DNA of 64,000 nucleotides from Taudactylus pleione (Eukaryota > Chordata > Amphibia > Anura > Myobatrachidae), in NCBI GenBank assembly GCA_031769625.1, contig JAUIMM010000135.1, positions 3,183,001-3,247,000 of the forward strand, read 5' to 3'. Both the position numbers and the translations under genes were made by a program. The notes below the pieces were generated by a model, which made no database searches, was not told the DNA's origin, and was given only the letters and a program-made list of their open reading frames with translations. Positions 1 through 11,232 of this stretch are shown here, one piece after another (position 1 is the stretch's first letter; each line of letters starts with the position of its first letter).

Positions 1-1188
1 GTACTTAAGTGGTGTCAATTGCTTCTAATTAGCGTCTTTACATAAGTGGTGAAGAATAGCATTAAGCAGCTTTTTGGCAAAATAAGTAGTTCTATCGAAT
101 TTGGGGTACATGAAAATGGGGGCAAGCATGGTTGAAAGTCGCAAAAGTGAAGTTTAAAAAAAACGCACCTTCTGCAAGCACCTGCAATAAAAAAAAACAC
201 CTCGCCCATACTTGCAGACCCCCCAAAAGTCTATTTCGCTACTTTTTAAGTTTGTAACCCCACTTTGTACTTTTTAGTCCTCATTTTAAAAGAAATTTTT
301 TTGGGGGTGTTCCTCACTTTTTTTATGGATTTTTTTACTCAGTTATGCTTTGGGGGTCAGTCCCAAGGGTGCTCAGTGGTTTCCGCACCTTTGCACCCCA
401 AAACCGCAATTCTGCACTTTTTTCCGCCTGCTATACAGAGGCAAATCTATTACGTTGCATTGACTTTCTGCATACGCAATAAGGACCTCATTCAGAGTTG
501 GTCGTTGCGGCCACACGGTCGTATGCCACCGATGTGCGCTAAACTGTGCATGCGTAAAGTTCGCAATGCGCGTGCGCAAACTAGCTGCTACAATCAGAAA
601 TATCTCTCTCCTTGAACACAGCCAGGTCGGTAGTTTGAGTGACAGGATGAGGCGTTTGTGGGTGGTAACAGGGGAAGGTGCTTGAAAACGGGGGAGTGGA
701 GATCCGAACGCAGGCGTGCCTAATTATGCGAATGGCGTTTTATGGGAGTGTATAATTAACAAAGTAGTGTCATAGCACACGTGACATGGGAGGTTTTTAC
801 ACTGTCATGATCGTAGTGCTTAAGAGAGGGTATGGTCAACCTTAAGCTCTACGACCAGTTCCGATGGTTCCCGATGATCTCAGTTAATCCTTATATGCCC
901 GAAGATGACGTGTAATGCGTACGAGAAGGGGGCGTATTTTTTTGTCTTACGGCCGCATCCTCCCCTTGGTCGGCCAGCTACCGATCCGATATTAAGGACG
1001 CAACTTGCGGGTGAATCATTTGCATATTCGGCCCCTTTTCCCTTACGACCGTGCGGCCGCAAAGACAGACTCTAAATGAGGTCCTAAGTCTTTGGAATTG
1101 AATACAGGGGTATGTTTCCGCCTGGCGAAATGTCATCCGTGATACTTTTCGTGGATCTTGGCTTTTCGCGTCTAATAGAATATGCCCC
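1..1188 (-). repeat. Non-autonomous repeat family R1, copy A, interrupted by a MITE
   Basis: This copy runs in from the left edge and matches, in inverse orientation, the complete R1 copy at 32766-33614. Shared landmarks are the stretch reading CATGAAAATGGG next to a TTTGGGGTAC motif, and the terminus ATATGCCCC followed by TAA. It is split at 482/1085 by a MITE flanked by TAA on both sides. No coding capacity is seen; the open frames here are repeat-derived. The 3-bp TAA target duplication of copy C suggests PIF/Harbinger-type mobilisation (inference). Confidence 0.7.
483..1084. mobile_element. Harbinger-like MITE with TAA duplication
   Basis: The termini are inverted (GGACCTCATTCAGAG at the left, the complement of CTCTAAATGAGGTCC at the right) and are flanked by TAA at 480-482 and 1085-1087. 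A 3-bp TAA duplication is typical of PIF/Harbinger elements. Internally it shares a stretch (GAGTGACAGGATG..., GGGGAAGGTGCTTGAAAAC) with the MITE at 28348-28872. It is inserted in R1 copy A. Confidence 0.75.
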
Positions 1189-1308
1189 TAAGTTGCACAC
1201 AGATATACAAGTGCTAAACTAATCAGTGCAATGTCGTGAAGCTTTGCGAATAAGACACATTCGAGAGCAAAAGATGCTACACAGCTCGGTGCAGCTCACT
1301 CACACCAA

Positions 1309-1733
1309 GGGGCATATTCAATTAGCCGCGAAAAGTCCTGTACTTTTCACATGCCGGACTTTTCGCCGTTAACGCTGGTTTTCCATGCGGAAAAGTATCG
1401 CACATGTCCCCGCTTATCCCCGTATTCAATTCCAAAGGACGTGAAAACGGGACACGGCAAAACTCAAACAGGTGAAAAGTGCTGTCAGATTTGGGGAAAT
1501 CATCATGATACCCCCCAAAAGATGCACTGACATTGGGGATCACTATAGATACCCCCGAATAGCCCTACTGAAGGTATTTGTCGTACTTAAATGCTCTCAA
1601 TAGCTGCTATTTAGCGTCTTTGCACAAGTGGTGAAGAATAGCATTTAGCAGGTTTTTTTGGAGAAAATAAGTAGTCCCAGCAAATTTGGGGTACATGAAA
1701 ATGGGTGCTAGCATGGTTAAAAATCGCAAAAAT
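1309..1733. repeat. R1 repeat, copy B, cut by DIRS-1
   Basis: It begins GGGGCATATTCAATTAG, matching the R1 terminus, and follows the complement of the right half of the copy at 32766-33614 up to about 1732, where DIRS-1 starts. The remaining R1 sequence does not reappear to the right of DIRS-1, in keeping with the deletion that also removed the DIRS-1 5' end. The spacer 1192-1308 shows nothing recognisable. Confidence 0.65.
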
Positions 1734-1735
1734 AA

Positions 1736-2190
1736 GAGATATGGTAAGAACTTACCTTTGTTATCTCTATTTCTACGAGGTACATATGGTTCCACAGGAT
1801 ACCTTGGGGTATAGGTGATGACGTCAGTCACAGGCACCACAGAGTTAATGTTTTTCAGCCTCCCAGGATGCACTGGGGTACCCCTCCTATACCACGCCCC
1901 CGAGCCAAGGCAAATCAGTTACGTAACAAGCCCCAGGTCGGAGGAGGAGAGGAAAGAGAGAGAAAAAAGATCTGGAACACACAAGAAACACATTCTCACC
2001 AGAAGGAGACGGAAAAACCGGTGACCAGATAAAAGCCCATCTGCAATACAGGTGCGAGAGGGTGGGAGTCCTGTGGAACCCTATGGACCTCGTAGAAATA
2101 GAGATAACAAAGGTACGTTCTTACCATATCTCTTATTTTCTACTGCAGGTTCCATAGGGTATCCACAGGATACCTTGGGGATGTCCCAAA
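1736..2190 (-). repeat. DIRS-1 3' terminal repeat and internal complementary region
   Basis: The outer repeat starts GAGATATGGTAAGAACTTAC and runs to about 1918. At 2069-2140 its complement reappears (GATAACAAAGGTACGTTCTT), followed at 2140-2190 by a copy of what the lost 5' end should be (TCCATAGGGTATCCACAGG). An internal block that joins complements of both ends is how DIRS elements are thought to template circularisation. Confidence 0.85.
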
Positions 2191-2200
2191 GCAGTATCCT

Positions 2201-3230
2201 TTAAGGGTGGGGATGCTCCTGTGCTGTAAGGAGAATCCGCCGCCCGAAGGAAGCATCCTGAGAGGCGTAGGTATCAAAAGCATAATACCATATGAACGTA
2301 TGGACAGATGACCACGCGGCTGCCTTGCAAAGCTGAACTGCTAATGCGCCACGTCGAGCTGCCCACGAAGGACCCACAGACCTAGTGGAATGAGTCCTGA
2401 CCACAGATGGAACGGGAAGACCTTCATGAGCCTAAGCATCAGAAATAGCCAGGCGAATCCATTCTGCCAATGTTTGTTTAGTGGCAGGCCAAACCTTCTT
2501 CTGGAAGCCATAAAGGACAAACAACGAGTCCGACTTCCGAAAAGAAGCAGTGCGGTCAACATAGATTTTTAAGGCCCGCACCACATCCAAGGTGGCCTCA
2601 CCAACCGAAAGTTCCGGTGAATTAAAGGCTGGTACAATAATTTCCTTGTTCATATGGAAACTAGATACCATGTTTGGGAGGAAATCAGGGCGAGGATGAA
2701 GCACCGTCCTGTCCCTATGAAAAATGAGAAAGGGGGGTCGACATGAAAGAGCCCCTAATTCTGAGACCCTTCTGGCTGAAGCAATGGCCAGAAGGAATAC
2801 AGTCTTAGCCGTAAGCCATTTTAAATCCACTGAGCCCAGCAGTTCAAAAGGAGCCAGATCCCAAGGAGGCACAGGTGGAACAAAGGGAGGCTGTATATGA
2901 CGAACACCTTGCATAAAGGTGCGGACATCAGGAAGTGTAGCAATCCTACGCTAAAACCAAACCAAAAGAGCAGAAACCTGCACTTTCAGAGAAGAAAGGT
3001 GAAGACCATGATCCAAGCCCGCCAGTAGGAAAGCCAACACTCGGGATATCCGGAACACCTGAGGATCATAGCCTCTAGGGCGACACCACTCAAAAAAAGT
3101 ATGCCATACTCGATGGTAAATCCTAGCCGATGTAGGCTTCCAAGCTCTTAGCATGGTCTTAACTACAGAGCTGGAAAAAACCCTGGATGATAAGAGGGCT
3201 GTCTCAACAGCCACGCCGTCAAAGACAGCT
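2201..3230 (-). pseudogene. DIRS-1 tyrosine recombinase (two in-frame stops)
   Basis: The translation carries the YR signatures: the first arginine in SARRVSEL, an HSTR box (HxxR), and the tyrosine region WYYAFDT near the C-terminus. All pieces lie in one frame, interrupted by a TAG at about 2951 (where DIRS-2 has His in the WFHRR context) and another at about 2432 (where DIRS-2 has Tyr in ISEAYLHEG). A short deletion removes a few residues upstream of the GSVDLKWLTAK block relative to DIRS-2. The N-terminal part overlaps the RNase H frame, as is usual in DIRS. The catalytic residues survive but the product would be truncated, so it is probably dead. Confidence 0.85.
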
Positions 3231-5073
3231 GACTGAGGTCCGGGTAAAGACAAGGATCCTGTGTCAACAGGTCCGGACGTAGAGGCAACCGCAGAGGAGC
3301 GTCTACGGAGAGACTTCGAAGGTCTGAGAACCAGTGACGTCTGGGCCACTCGGGAGCTATCAACAAGAGCTTGCCGCCCTCCTGTTTGAATTTTCGGATC
3401 ACCCGAGGAAGAAGGGAGAACGAAGGGAAGAGATACGCAAACTGGAAGGTCCACCGGACCGACAGAGCGTCTACTAGAAGCGCCTCCGGGTCTCTTGTTC
3501 TTGACTCGTACACAGGCAGTTTGTTGTTGTGTCGGGAGGCCATGAGGTCTATTCCCGGAAGGCCCCACTTGTCCACCAGGAGTTGAAATACCTCCTGGTG
3601 AAGAGACCATTCTCCCAAATGTACGTCCTGCAGGCTGAGAAAGTCAGCTTCCCAGTTGAGGACTCCCGAGATGAACACTGCTGAGATGGCAGGGAGATTG
3701 CCCTCTGCCCAAACTAGAATGTGGGACACCTCCGCCAGTGCTGCCCAACTTCTGGTTCCTCCTTGGCAGTTTATGTAAGCCACCGTGGTGGCGTTGTCCA
3801 ATTGGACCTGCACGGGTTTTCCTGGTTTCCTTGTAGGGCCAGTCTTGCATGATGGAGAGCATTGAACACCGCGCAAAGCTCCAAGTTCCGTTTCTGCCGG
3901 AGTTCACCTGCACTGGAACAAGTGTGGACCCGTGACCGCTCCCCAGCCTCTGAGGCTGGCGTCCGTTGTCAAAAGGACCCAGTTCTCCACCCAAAAGGGA
4001 CGTCCTTTGTTCAGGTGAGTTGTTTGCAACCACCAGGCCAGAGACAGACGGACCTCCGGAGAAAGCATCATGGTCTGCGTCTTTATCCGCTGAGGCAACC
4101 CGTCCCATTTGGACAGGAACAATTGTTGCAGAGGTCTGGAGTGAAACTGGGCATATTCCACCATGTCGAAGAGTGACACCATGGAGCCCAGTAACCTCAT
4201 CGCCGAGTGAATAGACACTCAGCGGCACTGAAGACAACTCCGTACCTTCATCTGCAATGCAGAGATCTTTACCTCCGTCACAAAGATCCTCTGCTGTTGC
4301 GAGTCCAACAAGGCGCCCAGATGGAGAATCCTCTGTGAGGGAACCAGAGTGGATTTCTTCCAGTTTATTAACCAACCGTGATTCTGCAATACTGAGATTG
4401 TCAGCTGCAGATGAAGCTGGAGGGTCTCTGGAGACCTTGCTAACAACAGAAGGTCGTCCACATAAGGTAATAAGCGGGACTCCCTGTATCCTCAGATGAG
4501 CCGACATGACTGCCATGAGCTTGGTGAAAACCCGAGGCGCTGTTGCTAGACCAAAAGGCAGAGCCTGGAATTGATAATGTTTGTCGCGTATTGCAAACCT
4601 GAGTAATTGTTGATGCGTTAAGACAATGGGGACATGCAGGTAAGTGTCCTGGATGCCCAACGACACCATGAAATCCCCAGGCTCCATTGACAGTATGATG
4701 GGACGCAGGGTCTCCATCCTGAACCGAGGCACCCTCAAAGACTTGTTGAGGGATTTGAGGTTGAGAATAGGATGGTAAGACCCATTGGGTTTCTGCACCA
4801 ATAAGAGTTGGAATAGAAACCCATGCCCCTCTGTGATAATGGAACAGGCACTATAACTCCAGCCTGAAGCATAGAGTGCAATACTTTCTGCAATTCCAGG
4901 GCCTTGTTCTGATCTGACAGAAGGCCTGTTGTGAAAAACTTGCTGGGGGGTCTGCACCAGAAGGATAGGGCATAGCCCCGAGAGACCACCTCGTGTACCC
5001 AAGTGTCCTTGGTAGTCAGACACCAACACTGGGCAAACCGAAGCAGGCGGCCACCCGCTTTGGGATCCCCCAA
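3163..5073 (-). pseudogene. DIRS-1 reverse transcriptase / RNase H (frameshifted)
   Basis: Fragments in different minus-strand frames together give an RT: the N-terminal QKPNGSYHPILNLKSLN and DTYLHVPI region at 4600-4800, a YVDDLLLL catalytic box near 4450, then the RNase H-like DNATTVAYINCQGGTRS and LNWEADFLS segments at 3650-3830. The stretch after RNase H (DLMASRHNNKLPVYESRTRD ... LLLIAPEWPRRHWF) is the position where DIRS elements carry a methyltransferase-like domain; I infer this from position only. At least two frameshifts break the frame, one shortly before the YVDD box. Confidence 0.85.
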
Positions 5074-5089
5074 AGGGAGGCCCAGGCCG

Positions 5090-6510
5090 TCAGGTTGAAG
5101 GCTTGTCGTAAGACTTGGGGGCAGGGCATCTTGTACTCCAAGCTTGCTTCTTGGGCTTGGCAGACTTCTTGGGCCTGGTCTGTCTTGGAAAAGACTGTAC
5201 TTTTGGCCCTACAGGACCCAGGGTAGATCCAAAGGACGAAGTACCCGACCCTGACTGGACTGTAGCCAATGGGAAACACGCAGACTTGGCTGCTGCCAAA
5301 GTAGCTACTATCTTGTCCAGATCAGGGCCAAACAGGACCTGTCCATTAAACGGCAAGCATTGTAAGCCCTTCTTGGAATCGGCGTTCGCCTTCCAAGAAC
5401 GCAACCATAAGGTGCGACGAGCGGCCACAGCTGCAGAGGAGATTCTGGAGGTGAGGAGACCGATATCCAAGGCTGCCTCATTAATGTAAGTGGCCGAGTC
5501 TCTGAGATTACCAACTAACTCTGCCTGCACTGCAGACGAGTCTAGAGGCACCTCCAAACTATCAGCCCAGCGCTCCATGGCTCTGGCCACCCAACACACA
5601 GCCATAGCCGGTCTGGACGCCCCTCCAGCAAAGGAATAAATGGACTTAAGGCATATTTCAACCTTGCGATCCATAGCAACCTTTAAGGAGGACATGGAGG
5701 GCATGGGCAATGTAGCACTTTGTCCTAGGCGTGTCACATGAGAATCCACCTGCAGAGGAGATCCCACTTAGAGAAATAATTATACGCAAATGGGTATGCA
5801 AAAGCCAAACATTTTTGAGGCTGGTACTGTTTACCCGGATTTTTCCATGCCTCCTCTAAATGATCCACTAGCTGACCAGAAAGAGGAAAAACCGTGGCAT
5901 CACCCTTAGCCACGGGGGGATCGTCATCCTCAATAACCAAGGTCGTACGGACAGCACGTATTAGGCCAGGTATATAGAACTTAGACTTAGAATACGTTTC
6001 TTTAGTACGGATGGGCTCCTGGTCAGAAAGGTTAATTATCTCACCGTCATCAGATGACACATCATCCTCATCATATTGAGCAGGTGCTTATGCGGCAGCA
6101 AAGATGACTCCCCCTGTAAAACGTCCGACAGATGTTGCACCGAAGAGGACAAGGAATTAACCCACGCAGGCTCTTGTGAGACCTGGGGAGGCGACAGCGG
6201 GAGACTCTGGGGTACCACTAACTGTCTGGGGAACCCCTGCATAGGAGACGACACCATAGACTGCTGTGAAAACCCCATTTGGGGAAACGCAGGGGGTGTC
6301 GCTAGCTGACCCACAAGGGTTGTAAGTGCCTTAGCGAAACAAGCCCAGGGCGGCTCCTGCAGTGGCACAGTGACCGAAATCGGGCGTGAAATTAAATAAC
6401 ACGCCCTACATAACCCAACAGAGTTACCGTCACCCTCCGCTAATGGTAGGTTACATGTAGTAAGCTGGAGAGGAAAGTCACGTTCACCCTCTGACATGAT
6501 GAGTGTAACG
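5090..6510 (-). pseudogene. DIRS-1 gag-like protein (frameshifted)
   Basis: Three overlapping minus-strand frames (5090-5767, 5734-6060, 6036 to about 6500) join into one gag-like product beginning MSEGERDF near 6497. Matches to the gag of DIRS-3 and DIRS-4 include LDSHVTRL/MDSHVTCLIKSATLPMP and DRKVEICLKSIYS. The N-terminus has an LCRACYL cysteine pair, corresponding to the second half of the CxxC...CxxC motif intact in DIRS-3. Frame changes at about 5750 and 6050 indicate decay. Confidence 0.75.
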
Positions 6511-7292
6511 GAGTTGTATGTGACACACCTCACAGGTAAATACTTGTACAGTGAGGCAATAAGCACCCTGCAACACCGCACCGCAAGGGCTTTAGCAGAG
6601 GAAGTCAGGGTTAGTAAAATGGCTGACAGGAGAAAGTGAAAGTACAGACAGCAGCGCCAGCAAGTAGTCACATACAATGCAGAAGACTCCCTGCACTAAC
6701 AGCGCTGACTCAACTACACAGACACAAGTCTGTGGTAGGAAAACAGTGCTACATACACTGACCTTTTTTACGGGGGAGATGTATGCAGGGGGACCGGACC
6801 ACACAGCCACCGGTAATCTGTTTCCAGCAGTGCTTGCCAAGTCCTTTGAAGATGGCCGCCGAGGAGCAGAGAGGAGGCGGGCCCGGGGGAGGAGCGCTGC
6901 ACAGACGGACCAGACCGCTGTGGAGAGGCCGTGTGCAGCGTGGGAGGTGCCGGCTGTGAACAGGGAAGGCGCGCTCCCCCGGCTTGCAATTAACCCCTGG
7001 GACGCCGGACGAGTTTGCCGCACAGACGCGGCCCCCTGACCCAGGGGCATAGTGGAAGCGCAGGTAAATACCTGGCTCCACGCTGCAGCCAGTCCCCAGG
7101 GAGCCCCCTGCCTGGGGTCTTTGGACTGTGTTGCCGGCGGGGACCCACCGTGGGACCCCGCCGCTCACCTGCCCCTTGGATCCGTCCACAGTCCAGGTAT
7201 CCGGGGTCACCGCTAGCTGATACCTACCAGCATCCCCGGATCGGTACCGGCGTTCTGGTACCGGCGGGGTGTAGGAGAGACAGCATGAACGT
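6511..7292 (-). other. DIRS-1 5' leader, non-coding
   Basis: GC-rich leader aligning to 44350-45040 of DIRS-2 (shared CACATACAATGCAG, CACTAACAGCGCTGA, CCAGTCCCCAGGGAGCCCCC). No protein is supported; the long frames here are by-products of GC richness. The alignment ends at about 7292, short of the 5' terminal repeat. Confidence 0.7.
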
Positions 7293-7607
7293 CAGTACAT
7301 GGGAACGCCTACCGTCTGAGTCCAGCCCCACTGACATCAGTAGTGATGTCAGTGGGAGTGATTTTGGCTCTGATAGAGCCAAAATCACTCCTGGGCTTGC
7401 GGCCGAGACCCTACCGCAGGGTCTCGTCGCAAGCCCGATGGTTGCGATGGTCTTGACCATTGCGACCATCATCATGGACGCACGCATAAGCTATGGGTGG
7501 TAACCCACAGCTATGCGAGCGTCCAAGAGGCCGCTCCATTTTTAGGGAGGAGGGCCCTGATTCAGAGCGAGCGCTCTGGACAGAGCGTTCGGCTCTGAAT
7601 CAGGCCC
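7293..7607. mobile_element. Half of a hairpin-string MITE (HS-MITE)
   Basis: It matches, inverted, the left half of the complete element at 34534-35082, ending in the terminal GCTCTGAATCAGGCCC. It contains consecutive short palindromes, such as GTGATTTTGGCTC / GAGCCAAAATCAC around 7357-7390, ACTGACATCA / TGATGTCAGT around 7330-7354 and GAGACCCT / AGGGTCTC. The inner break lies at the centre of a 20-bp palindrome (intact at 34837-34856), exactly where DIRS-1 stops. Confidence 0.75.
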
Positions 7608-7629
7608 AGAGTACCTGGGTATTTTATCA

Positions 7630-7925
7630 GTATGATGCTCCATACACAGGAAACGATCAGACAACGATAACGATATCATTGTCTCAGCGTCCTGTGCCCT
7701 TCCTGGTGTGCTGGATGATTGATATCGATCATCCAGCACACCACCAACTTGCCAGCCACTATAGCGACCCGCGATCAACGATCATGGATCCCTATAGTAA
7801 CCTGCTCGATATCGAGCATGTTGGCCAGCATGCATGGGCGATGGACGATATCGCTATCGTCCATACGTGCCCGCGCATATCGTTCAAATCGTCCAGTATT
7901 ATCGTTGCGTGTGTACGCAGCTTAA
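7630..7925. mobile_element. Palindromic MITE, CGAT-rich family
   Basis: Bounded by CCATACACAGG at the left and GTTGCGTGTGTACGCAG at the right, with internal palindromes (GATATCGATC, CTCGATATCGAG, ACGATATCG). It belongs to a diverse family of termini containing TACACAC / GTGTGTA seen many times in the window. No coding sequence. Confidence 0.6.
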
Positions 7926-8370
7926 CAAAGGTTTTCTGGTACCGAGGACATCATCTGCAAATTAATTTACTGAGTTACATTACCCTTCTCTGGCCTCTGA
8001 CAAGTTCCTTATATACCTGTTACAGATATCTAATTGTTGTTTGCAGGGTATACAGTCAGTATCCTGGCGGCTGCAATGCCGCCACAGATATTACCGGGGC
8101 TGGAATCCCGACGCCTATCAAAATCCTGGCACCGACATCCTGACCTATGGGATACCGAAGGTAAGTAGCAGGGTGGGGGGAGGATTAGGGTTAGGCACTA
8201 GGGGGAGGGCAGTTTTCAGCAACATGTATGCATAGGTTTTACCATTACTTAGTTATGATTCAATACCCGCATATACGGTATGTAGTCAGCATCCTGGCAG
8301 TCGGGATGCCAGTGGTCAGAATCCCAGCAGTCGGGATGCCAAACAGCAGTTGGCACCTCGGAATTAATAA
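7926..8370. repeat. Repeat family R2 (TCCTGGC/TCGGGATGCC type), with unassigned flanks
   Basis: The section 8041-8350 contains TATACAGTCAGTATCCTGGC, GGGATGCC motifs and GGATTAGGGTTAGGCACTAG. Related sequence occurs at 18560-18805, 29370-29640 and 58680-58940. It appears to be a short non-coding interspersed repeat with near-palindromic ends. 7926-8040 shows nothing recognisable. Confidence 0.5.
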
Positions 8371-8950
8371 TGTCTGCAAAAATGACAGCACAGGGCTAAT
8401 AGCTTGAAATTATAGATGGTACGTACATTACATCATAAGGTTACATAGAACAATTATTGGCTTTGCTCAGCTTCAGACCGTTATGTTACATGTTGGTGGG
8501 ATAATGTATAATACCTGTACTATACCCAATGCCACACTATAGAGACAACCCTGGCACACACAGACACATGCATGCATGGCATAGTTACCAGTGTGCTGGG
8601 ATATTCCCATCAATGTTTTCTGTATTCTTTGTCCTGAGCAGGAAGCGGATTGCTAGAGATGCAGGTCTGGATGGGGAGAATCAGGCCTCTCCATTGTATC
8701 TAATGTATTCCAGTCATATAACGGGATACAGATGTGCCGGGAGTATTAGGGAGCGCTTCGTCAGGTCACTTTATCATAAGGATGACACAGGCGTACAGGT
8801 GACGTGCTGGTCAATCAGTCACGTCTGTAACCCTGCTATACGGGCATTTAAACTACAACTCCCAGAAAACATTGCTCCATCCACTTCGTTTAAGAAAACC
8901 CTACTCACGTTATTATGCTAGTTATAGGTACTGCGGTGACCTCTAGTGGT
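8371..8950 (-). promoter_or_regulatory. Duplicated block, putative zinc-finger gene promoter / 5' exon
   Basis: About 0.55 kb is nearly identical to 48970-49505, including the full run from TTATGTTACATGTTGGTGGG through the ACTACAACTCCCAGAA motif to GTGACCTCTAGTGGTTACTC. Such copies are absent elsewhere in the window. The partner copy lies at a suitable distance upstream of ZNF-A, so I infer that both are promoter plus non-coding first exon of tandemly duplicated minus-strand zinc-finger genes; the gene served by this copy would lie left of the window. The open frame that crosses both copies (8529-8921, shorter in the other) is not convincing as protein. Confidence 0.5.
8852..8875 (+). promoter_or_regulatory. 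ZNF143/STAF-like motif (degenerate)
   Basis: The stretch beginning ACTACAACTCCCAGAA and ending CATTGC resembles the long ZNF143 (SBS) promoter motif, usually written ACTACAATTCCCAGAATGC. Here the GC-rich part after CCCAGAA is altered to AAC, so binding may be weaker than at 49408-49431. Confidence 0.5.
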
Positions 8951-9040
8951 TACTCATAGTACTTTTTTTTTAGTTTTTTGTTTTTTTTTACTGTCCCTAA
9001 TTTAGGTTTAAAATTTTTTGTCTTTTGAAATGTTTACCCT

Positions 9041-9290
9041 TGGAAGCAGGGCCATAACTAGGGTAGTGGGACCACTGCCATGGCAAGGGAGCACTGTTTG
9101 GGCCTGTACATTTTCTGTTTATTTTCATTCACCTATAGATTGTAAGCTTGCAAGCAGGGCCCTCTTACCTCTATGTCTGTCTGTTATTACCCTGTTTTGT
9201 TCTATCAATGTTTCCTATTGTAAAGCGCAACGGAATATGCTGCGCTATATAAGAAACTGTTAATAAATAAATAAAATAAATAAATTCTCA
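9041..9290 (+). repeat. Interspersed repeat with AATAAATA tail (R3)
   Basis: Starts in the phrase GGGCCATAACTAGGGTAGTG and ends with GCGCTATATAAGAAACTGTT followed by repeated AATA, typical of a retroposed 3' tail. The head recurs at 51285-51370. The tail section (GATTGTAAGCTTGCAAGCAG) is a sequence I associate with frequent frog repeats; the class (SINE or LINE 3' end) is not determined. 9291-9507 shows no further recognisable feature. Confidence 0.5.
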
Positions 9291-9507
9291 CTTGTAGCTT
9301 CCTCTTCTTTTATCCCCAGCATCTCCTGGCCTCCCCTATCTCTTCCCTGGCCCTTCCCCATGAGGCCATGGCCCTTTTTTGGGTTTGTTATCAGCCTATT
9401 TAAAAAATAGGGGTGGCGCCAATGTTTTTTCTGGCACAGGGCACCAAAAAATCTAGTTACGGTTCTGCTTGGAAGTGTCACTGTTTTTGAGAACAGGCCA
9501 TCTACAC

Positions 9508-10152
9508 CAGGGGTGGCCAACCCGCAGCTCTCAAGCCGCATGCGGCTCTTTTGCTGTTGTAATGCGGCTCAGCAGTGCAACGGCCCCCGCAGACCCCCAC
9601 TGCAACTGTGAGCGCTGGCCTCTGAAGCGATCAGAGGTTAAAGAGGCCAGTGTCCCCAGTGATGCATTGCACATTTGACATCATGACGTCAACCGGGATG
9701 TGAGGAGCCTGTGCGCCTGCTGGATCCAGTTAGATCCAGTCAGCGGCAGCCCTGACGGTGTGGAGCCGGCGATGCGATGAGGTAAGTCCTGGGGGCACAG
9801 CATAAGGGGCACTACCACAGGAACTACTACATTGGGGCAGCACTGAATATGGGGCACAACTACAGAGGGCACTGCATATGGGGCACAACTACAGAGGGCA
9901 CTGCATATGGGGCACAACTACAGGGGGCACTGCGAGTGACTACATCCGCATACATGCCAGAATTAAAAAAAAATATTGAAAAGAAGAATTGTCAAAAGTC
10001 CTAATAATAAAAAATTACAGCAAAGCAAAAAGGTAAAAAAAAATATTTTGGGAAGATTATGTAAATTGCGTATACGACACTCGCATATCGGCTCTTTAAC
10101 TTGACTACAGATATTTTTTGTCTCTTTGTCGCTGACTGGTTGACCACCTCTG
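9508..10152. mobile_element. Non-autonomous hAT element with 8-bp duplication
   Basis: Termini CAGGGGTGGCCAACC and GGTTGACCACCTCTG are imperfect inverted repeats of hAT type. The flanks ATCTACAC (9500-9507) and ATCTACAA (10153-10160) are an 8-bp target duplication with one mismatch. Inside, around 9820-9930, a 29-bp unit (GGGGCACAACTACAGAGGGC...) is repeated in tandem. No transposase. Confidence 0.8.
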
Positions 10153-10724
10153 ATCTACAAAGTAATTCAATGTCCGTTATCCTTTATTGTTATTTTGGCT
10201 TTAAAGGATATTTATTTTAAATGGTGAGATAGCAATTATTTGAAAAACTTTGCAAATGTGTACTGCTGCAAGCGTTTGTTATATTAAATATTATCTTTGA
10301 TAGCTTTAGCTGTATATGAATCTGTCCCAGACAGTGTATGACTAAGGACATGAAATGTCTTAAATATGAAGACTGGCTTTTAGACATGTAGATACTGTAT
10401 ATGTCAAACTAGGCTGTTTGCAGTGCGTGTGTGTGTGTATATAGCAGGAGAGACTGTCCCCCACGGCAGAGACCACTACATTGATCGCACAGCACCCCGG
10501 GTCTTTCACCGGTGACATCAGGGACAATACAGGAATTTACCCAAGGGGATTACCCCCTCACCTGGATGTGAGACATTAACAACCTGCATATTAGAGAGCT
10601 GGTACGGGGCAAATCACAGTGACTCCACATACTCAAATGCCATTCCATCTGGTCCTAATTTACAACGGGACATTTGTTTGAGTTTATTCCACCTAATCTC
10701 ATTACTACAATTGTTGCCAAACAA
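10153..10724. other. No gene or repeat recognised
   Basis: AT-rich sequence with a short GTGTGTGTGT run near 10427. Neither strand gives a frame with recognisable protein similarity. Confidence 0.4.
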
Positions 10725-11232
10725 GGCCCTGATTTATAGCCGGATGCTCTGACAGAGCGCTCGCTCTGAATCAGGGCCTTTTTTTTTTTTTTAGAACGGC
10801 CTCCTGGCCGCTCGCATAGCTGTGGGTGACCACCCACAGCTATAGCGAGCGGCCAGGAAGATGGTCGCGATGGTCAAGACCATCGCGATTATCGGGCTTG
10901 CGACGAGACCCTTGTGGTAGGGTCTCGTTGCCGCAAGCCCCAGAGAGACTTCGGGTCTAACAGAGCCGAAATCTCTCCCACTGACATCACTCGTGATGTC
11001 AGTGGGGCCGCCCCCAAACGGAGGCGTTCACATGGGAATGCCTCCGCTTGGGCAGCAACCCCCCCCGGCCCGCCCACCAAAGGGGCGTGCTGTCACTCAA
11101 CATCGACAGCACGCCCCCTTTGGTACGAGACCCGGAGCGACGGAGTGCCTGTCGCTATCCGGGTCTTGCGCATGCGCACGACGGAGCCGGTTGCGAGCGC
11201 ACAGCGCTTGCGACCGAGTCAGAATCAGGGCC
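10725..11232. mobile_element. Hairpin-string MITE (HS-MITE)
   Basis: Termini GGCCCTGATT and the complementary AATCAGGGCC; between them a chain of short palindromes including CTGTGGGTGACCACCCACAG, GGTCGCGATGGT / ACCATCGCGA, GAGACCCT / AGGGTCTC, and a CTGACATCACTCGTGATGTCAG hairpin. Same family as 7293-7607 and 34534-35082. No clear target duplication at this copy. 11233-11599 is AT-rich with no recognised feature. Confidence 0.7.

Larger units (their letters stand above)
1734..7292 (-). mobile_element. DIRS-1: DIRS-type YR retrotransposon, 5'-truncated
   Basis: Read on the minus strand it has gag, then reverse transcriptase/RNase H, then tyrosine recombinase, which is the DIRS order. The 3' terminal repeat (1736-1918) is followed by an internal complementary region (2069-2190), the structural signature of DIRS elements. 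It aligns closely to DIRS-2 along the 3' end and the 5' leader, for example the segment GGATCGGTACCGGCGTTCTG at about 7237. Alignment stops at about 7292, so the 5' terminal repeat present in DIRS-2 is missing. Coding regions carry stops and frameshifts, so it is not autonomous. Confidence 0.9.

Noticed and set aside
6592..7503. Long frames in GC-rich DNA, possible host genes
   Set aside because: They overlap on both strands within the DIRS-1 leader and HS-MITE; the matching DIRS-2 leader does not keep the frames.
8529..8921. 130-codon plus-strand frame conserved at 49097-49342
   Set aside because: The copies share nearly all bases, not only codons; one copy is cut by a stop early, and no domain is recognisable. 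A duplicated regulatory block explains it better.
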